64,000 bases of DNA, from assembly GCF_004342225.1 (NCBI RefSeq), contig NZ_SMAR01000004.1:62001-126000 (forward strand), given 5' to 3'. This stretch comes from Martelella mediterranea (lineage in GTDB: Bacteria > Pseudomonadota > Alphaproteobacteria > Rhizobiales > Rhizobiaceae). The stretch's first letter is position 1; each line of letters begins with the position of its first letter. Below are positions 32,442 to 41,243 of this stretch, piece by piece. A model generated the notes under the pieces. That model saw nothing but the letters and a program-made list of their open reading frames with translations, was not told where the DNA came from and searched no databases. The position numbers and the translations under genes were made by a program.

Positions 32442-33437
32442 ATGCTGGTTCTTCCGGTTCCGCTGGTCACCGCGCTGGTCTTGGGGTTCATGGTGTTGCG
32501 CATGCTTGCAGGCGAAAGGCGACCGTTTGAGACCGCCGTTTTTCTGTCGGCCTGCGCGCTTCAGGGGCTGCTCGTCGCGCTGGTGCTGTATTATGGCCTG
32601 ACCTGGCTGCGTCCGGTGCAGCCGGTCACAGCCACGCTTGTGCCGGCTCTGGCCTGGCTTGCCTTCCGCTCGTCCTTTATCGCACCGCTCAACCTGAAAC
32701 GGGATTTCATCCATCTGGCCGCCCCCGCCTTCACCCTGTTTTGCGTGATTTTCGCCCCGGTGACGGTCGATGCGGTCATTCCACTGATATTTCTCGGTTA
32801 TGGCTTGTGGATCCTGCTAGCGCTCAAGGCCCGCGGCGATGCCCTGCCACTGGCCCGGCTGGAGGCCGGACGTCAGCCGCAATGGCTTTGGGCGGGGATT
32901 GCAACAAGCCTTCTCCTCTCGGCTGTCAGCGATACGCTGATTGCCTATGTCATCGCCGCGGGGGCACCATCGCTCAAACCGCTGATCGTCAGCATCTTCA
33001 CCTCGGTAGCGCTTCTGGCGGCCGGCCTTTTGAGCCTGTCGCCGAACGCCTTCGGCGAGGGCGATCCGAAGGAGGTCGCCCGCCCCGAACCGCCCGAGGC
33101 AAGCGAAGCCGATACCGCCATCGTCGCGCGGCTTGATGCGCTGATGCGCGCTGAAACGCCTTATCTCGATCCGGATCTCACGCTTTCACGGCTTGCCCGC
33201 AGGCTCAAGCTGCCGGCCAAGACGCTGTCGAGCGCGATCAACCGCGCCACCGGCGAAAACGTCTCCCGTCATATCAACCGCTTCCGCATCGATCACGCCT
33301 GCGCGCGCCTGAAAGCCGGCGACAACGTCACCGCCGCCATGCTCTCAAGCGGCTTCAACACCAAATCGAACTTCAACCGCGAATTCATCCGCGTGACCGG
33401 TAAAAGCCCGACCGCCTGGCTGGACGGGCAGGCCTGA
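32442..33437 (+). CDS. Membrane-bound AraC-family transcriptional regulator
   Basis: A 331-residue protein. Residues 1-210 hold about six or seven hydrophobic helices (LVLPVPLVTALVLGFMVLRM onward), and residues 235-331 an AraC-type double helix-turn-helix (LTLSRLARRLKLPAKTLSSA; AAMLSSGFNTKSNFNREFIR). AAGGAG six bases before ATG 32442 decides the start. AraC regulators with a membrane sensor of this kind presumably read an envelope or small-molecule signal. The neighbour is a divergent secreted hydrolase, the likely target. Confidence 0.87.
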   Translation: MLVLPVPLVTALVLGFMVLRMLAGERRPFETAVFLSACALQGLLVALVLYYGLTWLRPVQPVTATLVPALAWLAFRSSFIAPLNLKRDFIHLAAPAFTLFCVIFAPVTVDAVIPLIFLGYGLWILLALKARGDALPLARLEAGRQPQWLWAGIATSLLLSAVSDTLIAYVIAAGAPSLKPLIVSIFTSVALLAAGLLSLSPNAFGEGDPKEVARPEPPEASEADTAIVARLDALMRAETPYLDPDLTLSRLARRLKLPAKTLSSAINRATGENVSRHINRFRIDHACARLKAGDNVTAAMLSSGFNTKSNFNREFIRVTGKSPTAWLDGQA

Positions 33438-33844
33438 TGGCTTAGTTGGGAAAGACCTCATTCGACGGCAGGCGACATTGGAGCTGTATGCCTGATCCGG
33501 ACCGGCAGAGTAATCGAATAAAGATCGCTCAAGCAAACCGAGAGCTGCATCGAACGCGGCGGTCTCGGTGCTGGACGTGATCGAAACCTTCGCCAGTATC
33601 TCTCTCATATGAGCGTGGCATTGATTGCCCTTTTCCATGTGGCGGCTCCAGACAAGCATGCGTGTGGGAGCGGCCTTCGCCGGTTAATGTCAGCCGAGGT
33701 CCAAAATGGTTGCAAACCGTCAGGTCTGACAGTTGGCATAAGTGCGGATGTCGCGATAGGTCTCGCAAGTATGATGTTTTTGTTTTGACGTCATACTTTT
33801 GAGTGTTAGCTTACTTACGAGATGTCTTTTGAAGGGGAACAATT
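33438..33844. other. Intergenic region carrying the nik operator
   Basis: 407 bases. The right end holds the NikR-type operator and the nikA ribosome-binding site (GAAGGGGAA before GTG 33845). The left 300 bases show no gene I can support. Minus-strand frames of 79-104 codons there resemble nothing known. Confidence 0.6.
33769..33796 (+). promoter_or_regulatory. NikR operator in front of the nickel transporter operon
   Basis: GTATGA (33769-33774), exactly 16 bases, TCATAC (33791-33796): a perfect match to the E. coli NikR recognition pattern GTATGA-N16-TCATAC. The symmetry extends outward to AAGTATGA and TCATACTT. A possible -10 (TATGAT, 33770-33775) overlaps the left half-site and TTGACG (33785-33790) lies in the spacer, so binding of Ni-NikR would block RNA polymerase. 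No nikR gene lies in the window. Confidence 0.85.
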
Positions 33845-35422
33845 GTGATCGGTAAAACCACGGCACGGCTTGCGGCGACAACGGTATTGGTGATGGCGGC
33901 ATTCTCCGCCAGTGGGCCTGCATTCGCCAAATCGGAACTGATCCTCGCCATCGGGGGAGAGCCGGACACCGGCTATGATCCACTGCTTGGCTGGGGGCGC
34001 TATGGTCATCCGTTGTTCCAGTCCACCCTCCTGAAACGTGATGCCGGTCTCAATACCGTTCCGGACCTCGCCACCGAATGGATGCTTTCCGATGACAGGC
34101 TGGTATGGACCATCAAGCTGCGCTCTGACGTTGTGTTTTCCGACGGGACGCCACTGACGGCGGAAGATGTTGCCTTCACCTTTAATGAGGCTGCGTCATC
34201 GGGTGGCGCACTTGATCTGACAGTGATGGAAAAGGCCGAGGCGGTCGACGCGACGACTGTTGAAATCTATCTCAAGCGCCCCTGGGTTACATTTTCGGAA
34301 AATTTCTATTCGCTCGGTATCGTGCCGTCGCAGGAATATGGCCCTGGTTATGCACGTCAGCCGGTTGGTTCCGGCCCCTTCCGGCTGGTTTCATGGACCG
34401 AGGGCGAACAGCTGATTGTCGAGGCCAATAGCAAGTATTACGGCAAGAAACCGGCATTCGACCGGCTGACCTTCGTTTTCTCCGGCGAGGATACCAGTCT
34501 GGCGGCCGCGCGGACCGGCGATGTTGACATGGTTTCCGTCCCGGCCCTGATGGCGGATGAAAGCATTAAAGGCTTTGACAAGATCGTTGTGCCGTCTGTC
34601 GACAACCGTGGTCTGTCTTTTCCGATCCCCGAACCGGGTGAAGTGAATGCCGAGGGGCAGCCCGTTGGCAATGCAGTCACCTCCGATCTCGCTATCCGTC
34701 GCGCGATCAATCTGGGCGTGGATCGTGCGCAGCTCGTCGATGTTGCGCTGAACGGCTACGGTCGCCCGGCCTATGGCCCGGCTGATGGGCTGCCCTGGTC
34801 GAACCCCGATGCGGCCGTTGCTTATGATCCCGATGCCGCGCGCGCCATGCTGGATGAGGCGGGATGGGTGCCCGGTGCGGACGGCATTCGGGTCCGGGAT
34901 GGCGTGCGTGCTACATTCGATATCTACTTCCCGGCCTCGGACTCCGTGCGGCAGGCGCTTTCCGTCGTCGTCAGCGAGCAATTGAAGGCGCTCGGCATCG
35001 CTGCACAGCCAAAGGGCGTGACATGGGAGCAGATCGGCCGGATCGACCATCAGCAGCCAGTCATGTTTGGTTGGGGCAGCCACAGTCCGATTGAAGTTTA
35101 TAGCCTCTACAATTCCGCTTGGGGAGGAATTGACTTCTATAACCCCGGCTATTTTTCCGACAGTACCGTTGATGGCCATCTTGCAGATGCCCAGCATGCC
35201 GAAAGTCTGGAGCAATCATATCCGCACTGGCAGGCCGCCGAGTGGGATGGCGAGACAGGGTTTTCCGCACGTGGCCTTGCCGGGTGGGCCTGGCTTGTGA
35301 ACCTCGACCATGTCTATTTCGTCAATGACTGCCTGGACGTTGGCGAGACCCAGATCGAACCGCACGGTCATGGATGGCCGATCACGGCAATGATCGAGCA
35401 GTGGACCTGGACGTGTGACTGA
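33845..35422 (+). CDS. nikA: Nickel ABC transporter substrate-binding protein
   Basis: A 525-residue periplasmic binding protein of the NikA/peptide (SBP_bac_5) family, close to the 524 residues of E. coli NikA. The signal peptide reads TTVLVMAAFSASGPAFA, then ILAIGGEPDTGYDPL and the family motif VVFSDGTPLTAEDVAFTFN. The segment FGWGSHSPIEVYSLYNS corresponds to the region that in nickel binders carries a metal or metallophore-contacting histidine. The upstream NikR operator makes nickel (free or chelated) the likely cargo. GTG 33845 follows a good ribosome-binding site. It overlaps nikB by eight bases. Confidence 0.85.
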   Translation: MIGKTTARLAATTVLVMAAFSASGPAFAKSELILAIGGEPDTGYDPLLGWGRYGHPLFQSTLLKRDAGLNTVPDLATEWMLSDDRLVWTIKLRSDVVFSDGTPLTAEDVAFTFNEAASSGGALDLTVMEKAEAVDATTVEIYLKRPWVTFSENFYSLGIVPSQEYGPGYARQPVGSGPFRLVSWTEGEQLIVEANSKYYGKKPAFDRLTFVFSGEDTSLAAARTGDVDMVSVPALMADESIKGFDKIVVPSVDNRGLSFPIPEPGEVNAEGQPVGNAVTSDLAIRRAINLGVDRAQLVDVALNGYGRPAYGPADGLPWSNPDAAVAYDPDAARAMLDEAGWVPGADGIRVRDGVRATFDIYFPASDSVRQALSVVVSEQLKALGIAAQPKGVTWEQIGRIDHQQPVMFGWGSHSPIEVYSLYNSAWGGIDFYNPGYFSDSTVDGHLADAQHAESLEQSYPHWQAAEWDGETGFSARGLAGWAWLVNLDHVYFVNDCLDVGETQIEPHGHGWPITAMIEQWTWTCD

Positions 35423-36434
35423 GATTTCCGTGTATTCCGCCGCGATCATGCTGACGAAACGACTGGGACGGCTCGCTGCCGTCCTGGTTCTGGTCGCGGC
35501 GGTCGCTTTCACCCTTGCCAAGCTTTCCCCAATCGATCCGGTCAACGCCTATCTGGGGGTCGATATTGCACGGGTGGGGCCGGAGCAGAGGGCACTGATT
35601 GCCGAGCGTTGGGGGCTGGACCAGCCGCCGCTGACGCAATTCCTACACTGGGCAGGCAACCTTCTTCAGGGTGATCTCGGTTACTCGATGATCTATAACG
35701 CTCCCGTCTCCAAGGTCATCGCCAGCCGGTTCTGGGTATCCCTGCCGCTTGTCGGTCTGGCGTGGCTCTTTTCCGGCCTGCTTGGCTTTGCGCTGGGGGT
35801 GATTGCCGGTGCCTGTTCAGGCTCTGTAGTCGATCGCGTGATCAGGCTTTCCGCCTATGTTCTTGCATCCGCCCCTACGTTCTGGATCGCGATATTGTTG
35901 CTGATCATCTTTGCCGTCCAGCTGGGCTGGGCGCCGGTCTGCTGTGCCGGTCCACTTGGTGTGGTGCCGGATGCTGTCACTTTTGGCGACCGGCTGCGCC
36001 ATCTCGCCTTGCCACTGTCCGCGCTGACGCTTTTCGGTGTCTCTCAGGTCGCGCTGCACACCCGCGCCAAGATCATCGAAATTCTAGAAGGCGATGCCGC
36101 GCTTTATGCCCGTGCGCAAGGTGCCGGCAAATGGGATGTGGCGCTCAGGCATGGCGCCCGCAACGCGGCACTGCCCGCCGTGACAATTCTTTTTGCCTCG
36201 CTCGGGGAGCTTTTTGGCGGGTCGATACTGGCGGAGCAGGTTTTTGCCTATCCGGGGCTTGGACAGGCTGCTGTTTCCGCAGGCATCAAGGGCGATGTGC
36301 CGTTGCTCCTCGCCGTCACTCTTTTTCTGACGCTGTTCGTATCGGTCGGTAACATGATTGCCGATATGCTTTATCGGCTTGTGGACCCGCGGCTGCGCGA
36401 TGACGCTCTTTCGGCTGGAGGGCAATATGGCTGA
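35415..36434 (+). CDS. nikB: Nickel ABC transporter permease NikB
   Basis: A 339-residue inner-membrane permease of the oligopeptide/nickel family with six predicted helices. The EAA-type loop reads ARAQGAGKWDVALRHGARNA and is followed by VTILFASLGELFGGSILAEQ. It pairs with NikC to form the channel. GTG 35415 overlaps the nikA stop, and ATG 35448 is an alternative in-frame start. It is slightly longer than E. coli NikB (314 residues), mostly at the N-terminus. Confidence 0.88.
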   Translation: MTEISVYSAAIMLTKRLGRLAAVLVLVAAVAFTLAKLSPIDPVNAYLGVDIARVGPEQRALIAERWGLDQPPLTQFLHWAGNLLQGDLGYSMIYNAPVSKVIASRFWVSLPLVGLAWLFSGLLGFALGVIAGACSGSVVDRVIRLSAYVLASAPTFWIAILLLIIFAVQLGWAPVCCAGPLGVVPDAVTFGDRLRHLALPLSALTLFGVSQVALHTRAKIIEILEGDAALYARAQGAGKWDVALRHGARNAALPAVTILFASLGELFGGSILAEQVFAYPGLGQAAVSAGIKGDVPLLLAVTLFLTLFVSVGNMIADMLYRLVDPRLRDDALSAGGQYG

Positions 36435-37293
36435 ACTGGAACAGCGCCAGAGCTTTGAGCCTCTGGTCTTGCCGAGGATGGGCAACAGGGTCTGGACCCT
36501 GACTGCAGCCCTTATCGGCTTCATGCTGATACTGCTGATACCGATATTGGCCGTGCTTACGGGGCCGGCAGGTGTGGCGACGGATTTTGCCGCAAGGCTT
36601 TCCCCACCGGACTGGGCACACTTGTTTGGAACCGACCAGATGGGACATGACCTTCTGGCGCGTACCATCAAGGGGCTTCGCACAAGTCTCTGGGTGGGGC
36701 TGCTTGCTTCATGCTGTTCCGTTGTTATCGCCACTGCTCTTGCGCTGGTTGCAACAGCCGGCGGTCGGTTTGCGGATGCCATCGTGTCGCTTCTGGTTGA
36801 CGCGACCATCGGGCTTCCGCACCTTGTGCTGCTGATCCTGATCTGCTTTGCGCTGGGTGGCGGGCCTGTTGCCGTCACGGTTGCCGTAGCGCTCACGCAC
36901 TGGCCGCGTCTGACACGCATATTGCGTGCTGAAGTCCTGCAGGTAAGGCAGGCCGATTATGTTGTCTCCGCGCGCCATTTCGGCAAATCGTGGGGCGTGA
37001 TCACAATCGGGCACATTCTGCCTCAGATCCTGCCGCAAATGCTGGTCGGGCTTGTTTTGATGTTCCCGCATGCCATTTTGCATGAGGCCAGTCTGACATT
37101 TCTCGGGTTCGGCCTCGACCCGACCCGGCCGGCCATCGGTGTAATGCTCTCAGACTCGATGCGTTATCTGACAGCAGGAAAGTGGTGGCTTGGCCTGTTT
37201 CCGGGGCTGTGCCTGCTTCTGCTCGTGCTCAGTTTTGATGCTGTCGGCAATGGGGTACGTCTCATTCTCGATCCCAGGACGGCGCAGACATGA
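36427..37293 (+). CDS. nikC: Nickel ABC transporter permease NikC
   Basis: A 288-residue permease partner of NikB. It has the OppC-type N-terminal domain, the gating region HLFGTDQMGHDLLARTIKGL and the EAA loop VSARHFGKSWGVITIGHILP, with six hydrophobic helices. ATG 36427 with GGAGGG upstream is preferred over an earlier in-frame ATG at 36358, since that one lies well inside nikB. It overlaps nikB by eight bases and nikD by four, showing a tightly coupled operon. Confidence 0.88.
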   Translation: MAELEQRQSFEPLVLPRMGNRVWTLTAALIGFMLILLIPILAVLTGPAGVATDFAARLSPPDWAHLFGTDQMGHDLLARTIKGLRTSLWVGLLASCCSVVIATALALVATAGGRFADAIVSLLVDATIGLPHLVLLILICFALGGGPVAVTVAVALTHWPRLTRILRAEVLQVRQADYVVSARHFGKSWGVITIGHILPQILPQMLVGLVLMFPHAILHEASLTFLGFGLDPTRPAIGVMLSDSMRYLTAGKWWLGLFPGLCLLLLVLSFDAVGNGVRLILDPRTAQT

Positions 37294-38087
37294 CCCTGCT
37301 TTCTTTCAATAATGTTGACCTGTCATTCCGTCGCTATTGTGGGCTGCTGAAGGTTCGTGAGATGCCGGTTCTCAGCCGTATCGGCTTTGCGGTGAAACGC
37401 GGTGAGGTGGTCGCCCTTATCGGCGCGTCCGGTGGCGGAAAGAGCCTGATTGCCCATGCATTGTTCGGCATATTGCCACCCAATGCTCAAATCAGAGGCG
37501 ATATCCATTTTGACGGGCTGCGTGTCGATGAAAGCACTCGTCCGGCTTTGCTCGGGCGGCGCATGGCTCTGGTTCCTCAGTCGATCAGTCATCTTGATCC
37601 TATGGCGCGCTGCTTTCAGCAATTGCGCTGGGCGGCTCGCCGGGCCGGGCTTAAGGCAGATGATGCCGCGCTTATGGCGGTGTTGGCACAGTTCGGACTG
37701 GATGCGGATGCGGCGCGCGCCTTTCCTCACCATCTTTCCGGTGGTATGGCGCGGCGTATGTTGATGGCCATCGCGACGGTTGGCGACCCGGACCTGATTG
37801 TCGCCGATGAGCCGACCAGCGGCCTCGATGATGACAACGCTGCGCGTATTCTTTCAAAGCTAAAAAGCCTGGCTGCAAATGGTAAGGGCGTGCTTTTGAT
37901 CACACATTCTCTGGCGACCGCACTTGCCTATGCCGACAGCGTTTGCCTTGTCCGAAATGGCACGGTCGCGGGTGAGGAGCGCGCAGAAGCCTTCGAAGAT
38001 TGCGGAGAGCGCCTACGTTCCGATTATGCGCGTGCCCTCTGGCAGGCGCTGCCACACAACGGATTTCGGGTGAACGGCGATGCTTGA
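37290..38087 (+). CDS. nikD: Nickel ABC transporter ATP-binding protein NikD
   Basis: A 265-residue ATPase. Walker A is GASGGGKS, the Q-loop VPQSISHLDPM, the signature HLSGGMARRML (a GGM variant), Walker B LIVADEPTSGLD and the switch histidine ITHS. Length matches E. coli NikD (254). It energises uptake through NikB/NikC together with NikE. It overlaps nikC by ATGA and nikE by eight bases. Confidence 0.88.
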   Translation: MTLLSFNNVDLSFRRYCGLLKVREMPVLSRIGFAVKRGEVVALIGASGGGKSLIAHALFGILPPNAQIRGDIHFDGLRVDESTRPALLGRRMALVPQSISHLDPMARCFQQLRWAARRAGLKADDAALMAVLAQFGLDADAARAFPHHLSGGMARRMLMAIATVGDPDLIVADEPTSGLDDDNAARILSKLKSLAANGKGVLLITHSLATALAYADSVCLVRNGTVAGEERAEAFEDCGERLRSDYARALWQALPHNGFRVNGDA

Positions 38088-38667
38088 AGCGAAGAATATC
38101 TGTTTTCGCTATCGTAACAGGTCACCGGTCATCGACGGGATCGATCTTGCCATTCGTCCTGGCGAAATCGTTGGGATGACGGGCCGGTCCGGGGTCGGGA
38201 AATCGACATTCGCCCGTATTCTTGCTGGCCATTACCGACCGGCTTCAGGGCAGGTCCTCGTCGATGGCGCGGCCCATCCGCAGGGCTTTAACCCGGTCCA
38301 GTATCTTCATCAGTCTCCGGTTTTCGCCGTCAATCCGCGCTGGACAGTTGGAAAGATCATCGCCGAGGCCTGGCAGCCCGATGCGCCGCTCAGAGAGGCG
38401 TTCGGCGTCTCGAACACATGGTTTGATCGTTATCCACACGAGATATCGGGTGGGGAGTTGCAGCGCGTTGCTCTTTTAAGGGCATTCGCGCCGCGAACCC
38501 GCTATCTGATTGCTGACGAGATTTCCGCGCAGCTGGATCCCCTGACACAGGCGCAGATATGGTCCGTACTGCTTGAGCAGGCCGAAAGTCGTCAGCTGGG
38601 TGTCCTCGTTATCAGTCATGACATGCCGCTTCTTGAGCGGATCGCACACCGCATTATCACCATATGA
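38080..38667 (+). CDS. nikE: Nickel ABC transporter ATP-binding protein NikE (short form)
   Basis: A 195-residue ATPase with Walker A GRSGVGKST, signature ISGGELQRV, Walker B YLIADEIS and the switch histidine ISHD. It ends at AHRIITI, right after the core fold, and so lacks the 60-70 residue C-terminal tail of E. coli NikE (268). All nucleotide-binding motifs are intact, so it may be functional. The tail could have been lost by a nearby rearrangement, or this may be a natural short form. A tRNA-like sequence lies 40 bases downstream. Confidence 0.82.
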   Translation: MLEAKNICFRYRNRSPVIDGIDLAIRPGEIVGMTGRSGVGKSTFARILAGHYRPASGQVLVDGAAHPQGFNPVQYLHQSPVFAVNPRWTVGKIIAEAWQPDAPLREAFGVSNTWFDRYPHEISGGELQRVALLRAFAPRTRYLIADEISAQLDPLTQAQIWSVLLEQAESRQLGVLVISHDMPLLERIAHRIITI

Positions 38668-38708
38668 TGGTTGCCGACGTTCCAAGGCGTTGACCTCCTG
38701 ATAATCCG

Positions 38709-38731
38709 GTACGCATCCTCTGGGCACCAAT
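38709..38731 (+). other. Second tRNA 3'-end-like sequence
   Basis: GGTACGCATCC then TCTGGGCACCA resembles a T-loop plus acceptor end with CCA (GGTTCGAATCC as consensus). The 13 bases TCTGGGCACCAAT are identical to the att-like site at 31110-31122. No tRNA body is present. It may be an old integration scar or chance. Confidence 0.3.
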
Positions 38732-38856
38732 CCGAAAGCTCGCAGATTATATGTGAACGCCTTTTCATGAATGTTTTCAAGTCTGTGTGGATATGGAACG
38801 GCTTTTCTGGCCCTGCGCTGAATGCGCTTACGCGTTGGGTTTTGTCCGGGTAAAAC

Positions 38857-38886
38857 AAAGGCGCAGACCGTGAGATCTGCGCCTTT
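38857..38886 (-). terminator. Rho-independent terminator of the arabinoside ABC operon
   Basis: AAAGGCGCAGA (38857-38867) pairs perfectly with TCTGCGCCTTT (38876-38886) around eight bases. On the minus strand it is followed by GTTTTA. It sits 24 bases past the stop of the binding-protein gene and could also stop nikE read-through from the other side. Confidence 0.85.
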
Positions 38887-38909
38887 GCTTGTTCGTGTAT
38901 GATCGGAAA

Positions 38910-40235
38910 TCAGAGATACCGTAACAGATCGTTGACTCGGTCCTGCATATCGGCCAGCGCATCGTCGATGCTTTTCTGGCCGGTCATGGCTGCGTTCATT
39001 TCCTGGCCAATAATATCCTGGATGGCGAACTGGCGCTGAACTTCACCGGGCACCGGCGTCCCGATTTCGGCAACTTCCAGAACCGTTTCGCGATGCGGCA
39101 GGGCCCGGAATTCTTCAGAGTCCAGCACCGCCTGAACCGACGGCAGGTGGCCGGTGCGGGCCCAGTCATAGTCGTTGTCGTAGATGAACTTCAGGAACTT
39201 GCCGATGGCCGCTTCTTCTTCATCCGAGCGATCCATGCGCGAGACGGCCAGGCTGTGGCCGTCGGCATACTGGCTGCGGGTGCCGGAATAGAGCTGCGGA
39301 TAGGGAACCACGGTGTAGCCGCCGGCATTGAGCGCCGTGCCGTCTTTTTCCGATTCGGCATTGTAATCGCCGATGACCCAGGTGCCACCCTCATGGACGC
39401 CGGCATCGCCCGCCAGGAAGGCGTTCAGCGAAGCGCCGTAGTCGAGGTCCTTGGTAACATAGCCTTCGTCGTAAAGCGTCTTGTAGAGTTCAAGCACGGC
39501 CTTGGCTTCCGGCGTTTCGATGGAAATTGCCGTCGGATCGGCGAAGAAGTCGGCATCCTGCTGCTGCAGATAGGTGTAGAAATCGCGGGTATAAAGCGCG
39601 GTCTCATTGGCGAGCGGCATGGTGAAATAGGGCTTGCCGGTGGCTTCCTGGAACTGTTCGGCCTGGGCCAGGAGTTCCTCGGCGGAGGTCGGCAGAACCG
39701 GCGTGCCGTCCTCGTTGACAAGGCCGGCCTCGTCGAAGAGCGCGAGGTTGATGTGCCAGAGCTGGCTCCAGTTGTCTATCGGCAGACCATAGATCTCGCC
39801 GTCACGGGTCACACCGGTCAGGCTTGCCTTGGTGAAGCTTTCCGGCGAGATGCCCTGCTGCTCCAGCAGCTCATTGAGCGGCATCAGCAGGTTCTTGGAC
39901 ACATAATCGCCGAGAACCGACTGGTGGATCGTCACGACATCCGGCGGATCGCCGGCGGCAAACTGGGCCGTCAGCTGGTCGTAACCGGGCCATTCAACAG
40001 TGGTGACGTTGACCGTGATATCCGGGTTTTCTTCTTCGAACTTGTTGACCAGCGAGGTGATGATGCCGCATTCGCCAACGGCTGCGGAAACATCGGTATT
40101 GTCTCCCCAGTCGGCATCGCAGGCGCCGAAGAAGCGCTGGAAGTCGATGGTGGTGTCGGCCAGTGCCGGGCTTGCCACCGAAAGTGCGGCAACGGAGAAT
40201 GCGCCGAGCAGCGCCTTTTTCAAACGGTATGTCAT
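38910..40235 (-). CDS. Sugar ABC transporter substrate-binding protein
   Basis: A 441-residue binding protein of the UgpB/MalE type with a signal peptide (FSVAALSVASPALA, cleaved near residue 26). Motifs include WPGYDQLTAQFAAGDPPDVV and the C-terminal DALADMQDRVNDLLRYL typical of these proteins. It would bind an arabinose-containing oligosaccharide, inferred from the GH51 enzyme in the same cluster. It is the last gene of the ABC unit. The 162-base gap before it contains an imperfect hairpin (40251-40273) just ahead of its GGAGGAG ribosome-binding site, which may favour high expression of the binding protein. Confidence 0.9.
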   Translation of the reverse strand: MTYRLKKALLGAFSVAALSVASPALADTTIDFQRFFGACDADWGDNTDVSAAVGECGIITSLVNKFEEENPDITVNVTTVEWPGYDQLTAQFAAGDPPDVVTIHQSVLGDYVSKNLLMPLNELLEQQGISPESFTKASLTGVTRDGEIYGLPIDNWSQLWHINLALFDEAGLVNEDGTPVLPTSAEELLAQAEQFQEATGKPYFTMPLANETALYTRDFYTYLQQQDADFFADPTAISIETPEAKAVLELYKTLYDEGYVTKDLDYGASLNAFLAGDAGVHEGGTWVIGDYNAESEKDGTALNAGGYTVVPYPQLYSGTRSQYADGHSLAVSRMDRSDEEEAAIGKFLKFIYDNDYDWARTGHLPSVQAVLDSEEFRALPHRETVLEVAEIGTPVPGEVQRQFAIQDIIGQEMNAAMTGQKSIDDALADMQDRVNDLLRYL

Positions 40236-40397
40236 ATCTACTCCTCCACAAAACGAGCCGTCATCGGCCGTTTGTTTTTCGCCTCAAAGGGCGATCCCAG
40301 ATTCGGTTCCGTCTCCCGCGGCGGCGTTTGCCGCCATGCGGGCATTCTTTCCGGTTTTTTCATTCGATAAACACGGGCACAGCGCGCCCGCGCGACA

Positions 40398-41243
40398 TCA
40401 CTTCTCCGCCGAGCCGGAAACGGCGGTGACGATGTATTTCTGGAAAAACAGGTAGACGATCAGGATCGGCGCACTGGCGAACACCGCCTGAGCCATCAGG
40501 AAGCCGAGTCCCTCGGTCTGTGCGAAATTCATCTGCGAGGAGGCGATCCCGACCGTCAGCGTGTACATTTCCTTGCGGGTTGCGGTGATCAACGGCCAGA
40601 AATAGTCGTTCCAGGCAATCAGGAAGGTGAAAATGCCGAGCGTCGCCTGCGCCGGCAACGTCAGAGGCAACAGCACCTTCCAGAAAATCTTGAAACGGCT
40701 GGCATTATCCAGAAGTGCCGCCTCGTCGTATTCCTTCGGGATGGCGCGGAAAAACTGCGTCATCAGGAACACACCGAAGGGCGCGGACAGACCCGGCAGG
40801 ATCAGCGCATAATAGGTGTTGTGCAGGCCGATGCCGGCAAAGATCTGGTGCCGGGCGATCAGCACGGCCTGTTCGGGGATCGCAAGGCCCAGAAGCACGA
40901 TGATGAAGATCGTGTTGCGGAAGGGGAAATTAAGCCGCGCGAAACCGTAGCCGGCAAGCGAGGTCAGCACCAGAATGCCGAAGGTGATCGAACCCGAGAC
41001 GATGACGCTGTTCAACACCCAGCGGAATACCGAGGAATTGCCGAAGATGTTGAGATAGTTCGCAATCGTATAGGGGCCGTGAAAGACCGAGTTCATGTTG
41101 GCCATGAGCTCTGAATTGTCTTTCAGCGACAGGCCGATGACCCACAGGACGGGCGCCACCATGATCAGCGCCAGAACGATCACCGAACCGAGGATCAGCC
41201 GGTCGCCGAGCGTGTTTTTCTTGGAAAGACCGAAGGAGCTCAT
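40398..41243 (-). CDS. Sugar ABC transporter permease (MalG-like)
   Basis: A 281-residue permease of the carbohydrate family with six membrane helices. The EAA loop reads AIPKEYDEAALLDNASRFKI and is followed by FKIFWKVLLPLTLPA. It forms the heterodimeric channel with the MalF-like permease, with which it shares one base. The C-terminus (LFFQKYIVTAVSGSAEK) is typical of MalG-like members. Confidence 0.92.
   Translation of the reverse strand: MSSFGLSKKNTLGDRLILGSVIVLALIMVAPVLWVIGLSLKDNSELMANMNSVFHGPYTIANYLNIFGNSSVFRWVLNSVIVSGSITFGILVLTSLAGYGFARLNFPFRNTIFIIVLLGLAIPEQAVLIARHQIFAGIGLHNTYYALILPGLSAPFGVFLMTQFFRAIPKEYDEAALLDNASRFKIFWKVLLPLTLPAQATLGIFTFLIAWNDYFWPLITATRKEMYTLTVGIASSQMNFAQTEGLGFLMAQAVFASAPILIVYLFFQKYIVTAVSGSAEK

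Noticed and set aside
33345-33768. Overlapping minus-strand frames of 104 and 79 codons upstream of nikA
   Set aside because: They overlap each other or the AraC gene, and no protein family is recognisable.
39093-40370. Long + strand frame (425 codons) opposite the sugar-binding protein
   Set aside because: It is antisense to a gene with clear signal peptide and family motifs; high GC third positions create the open frame.
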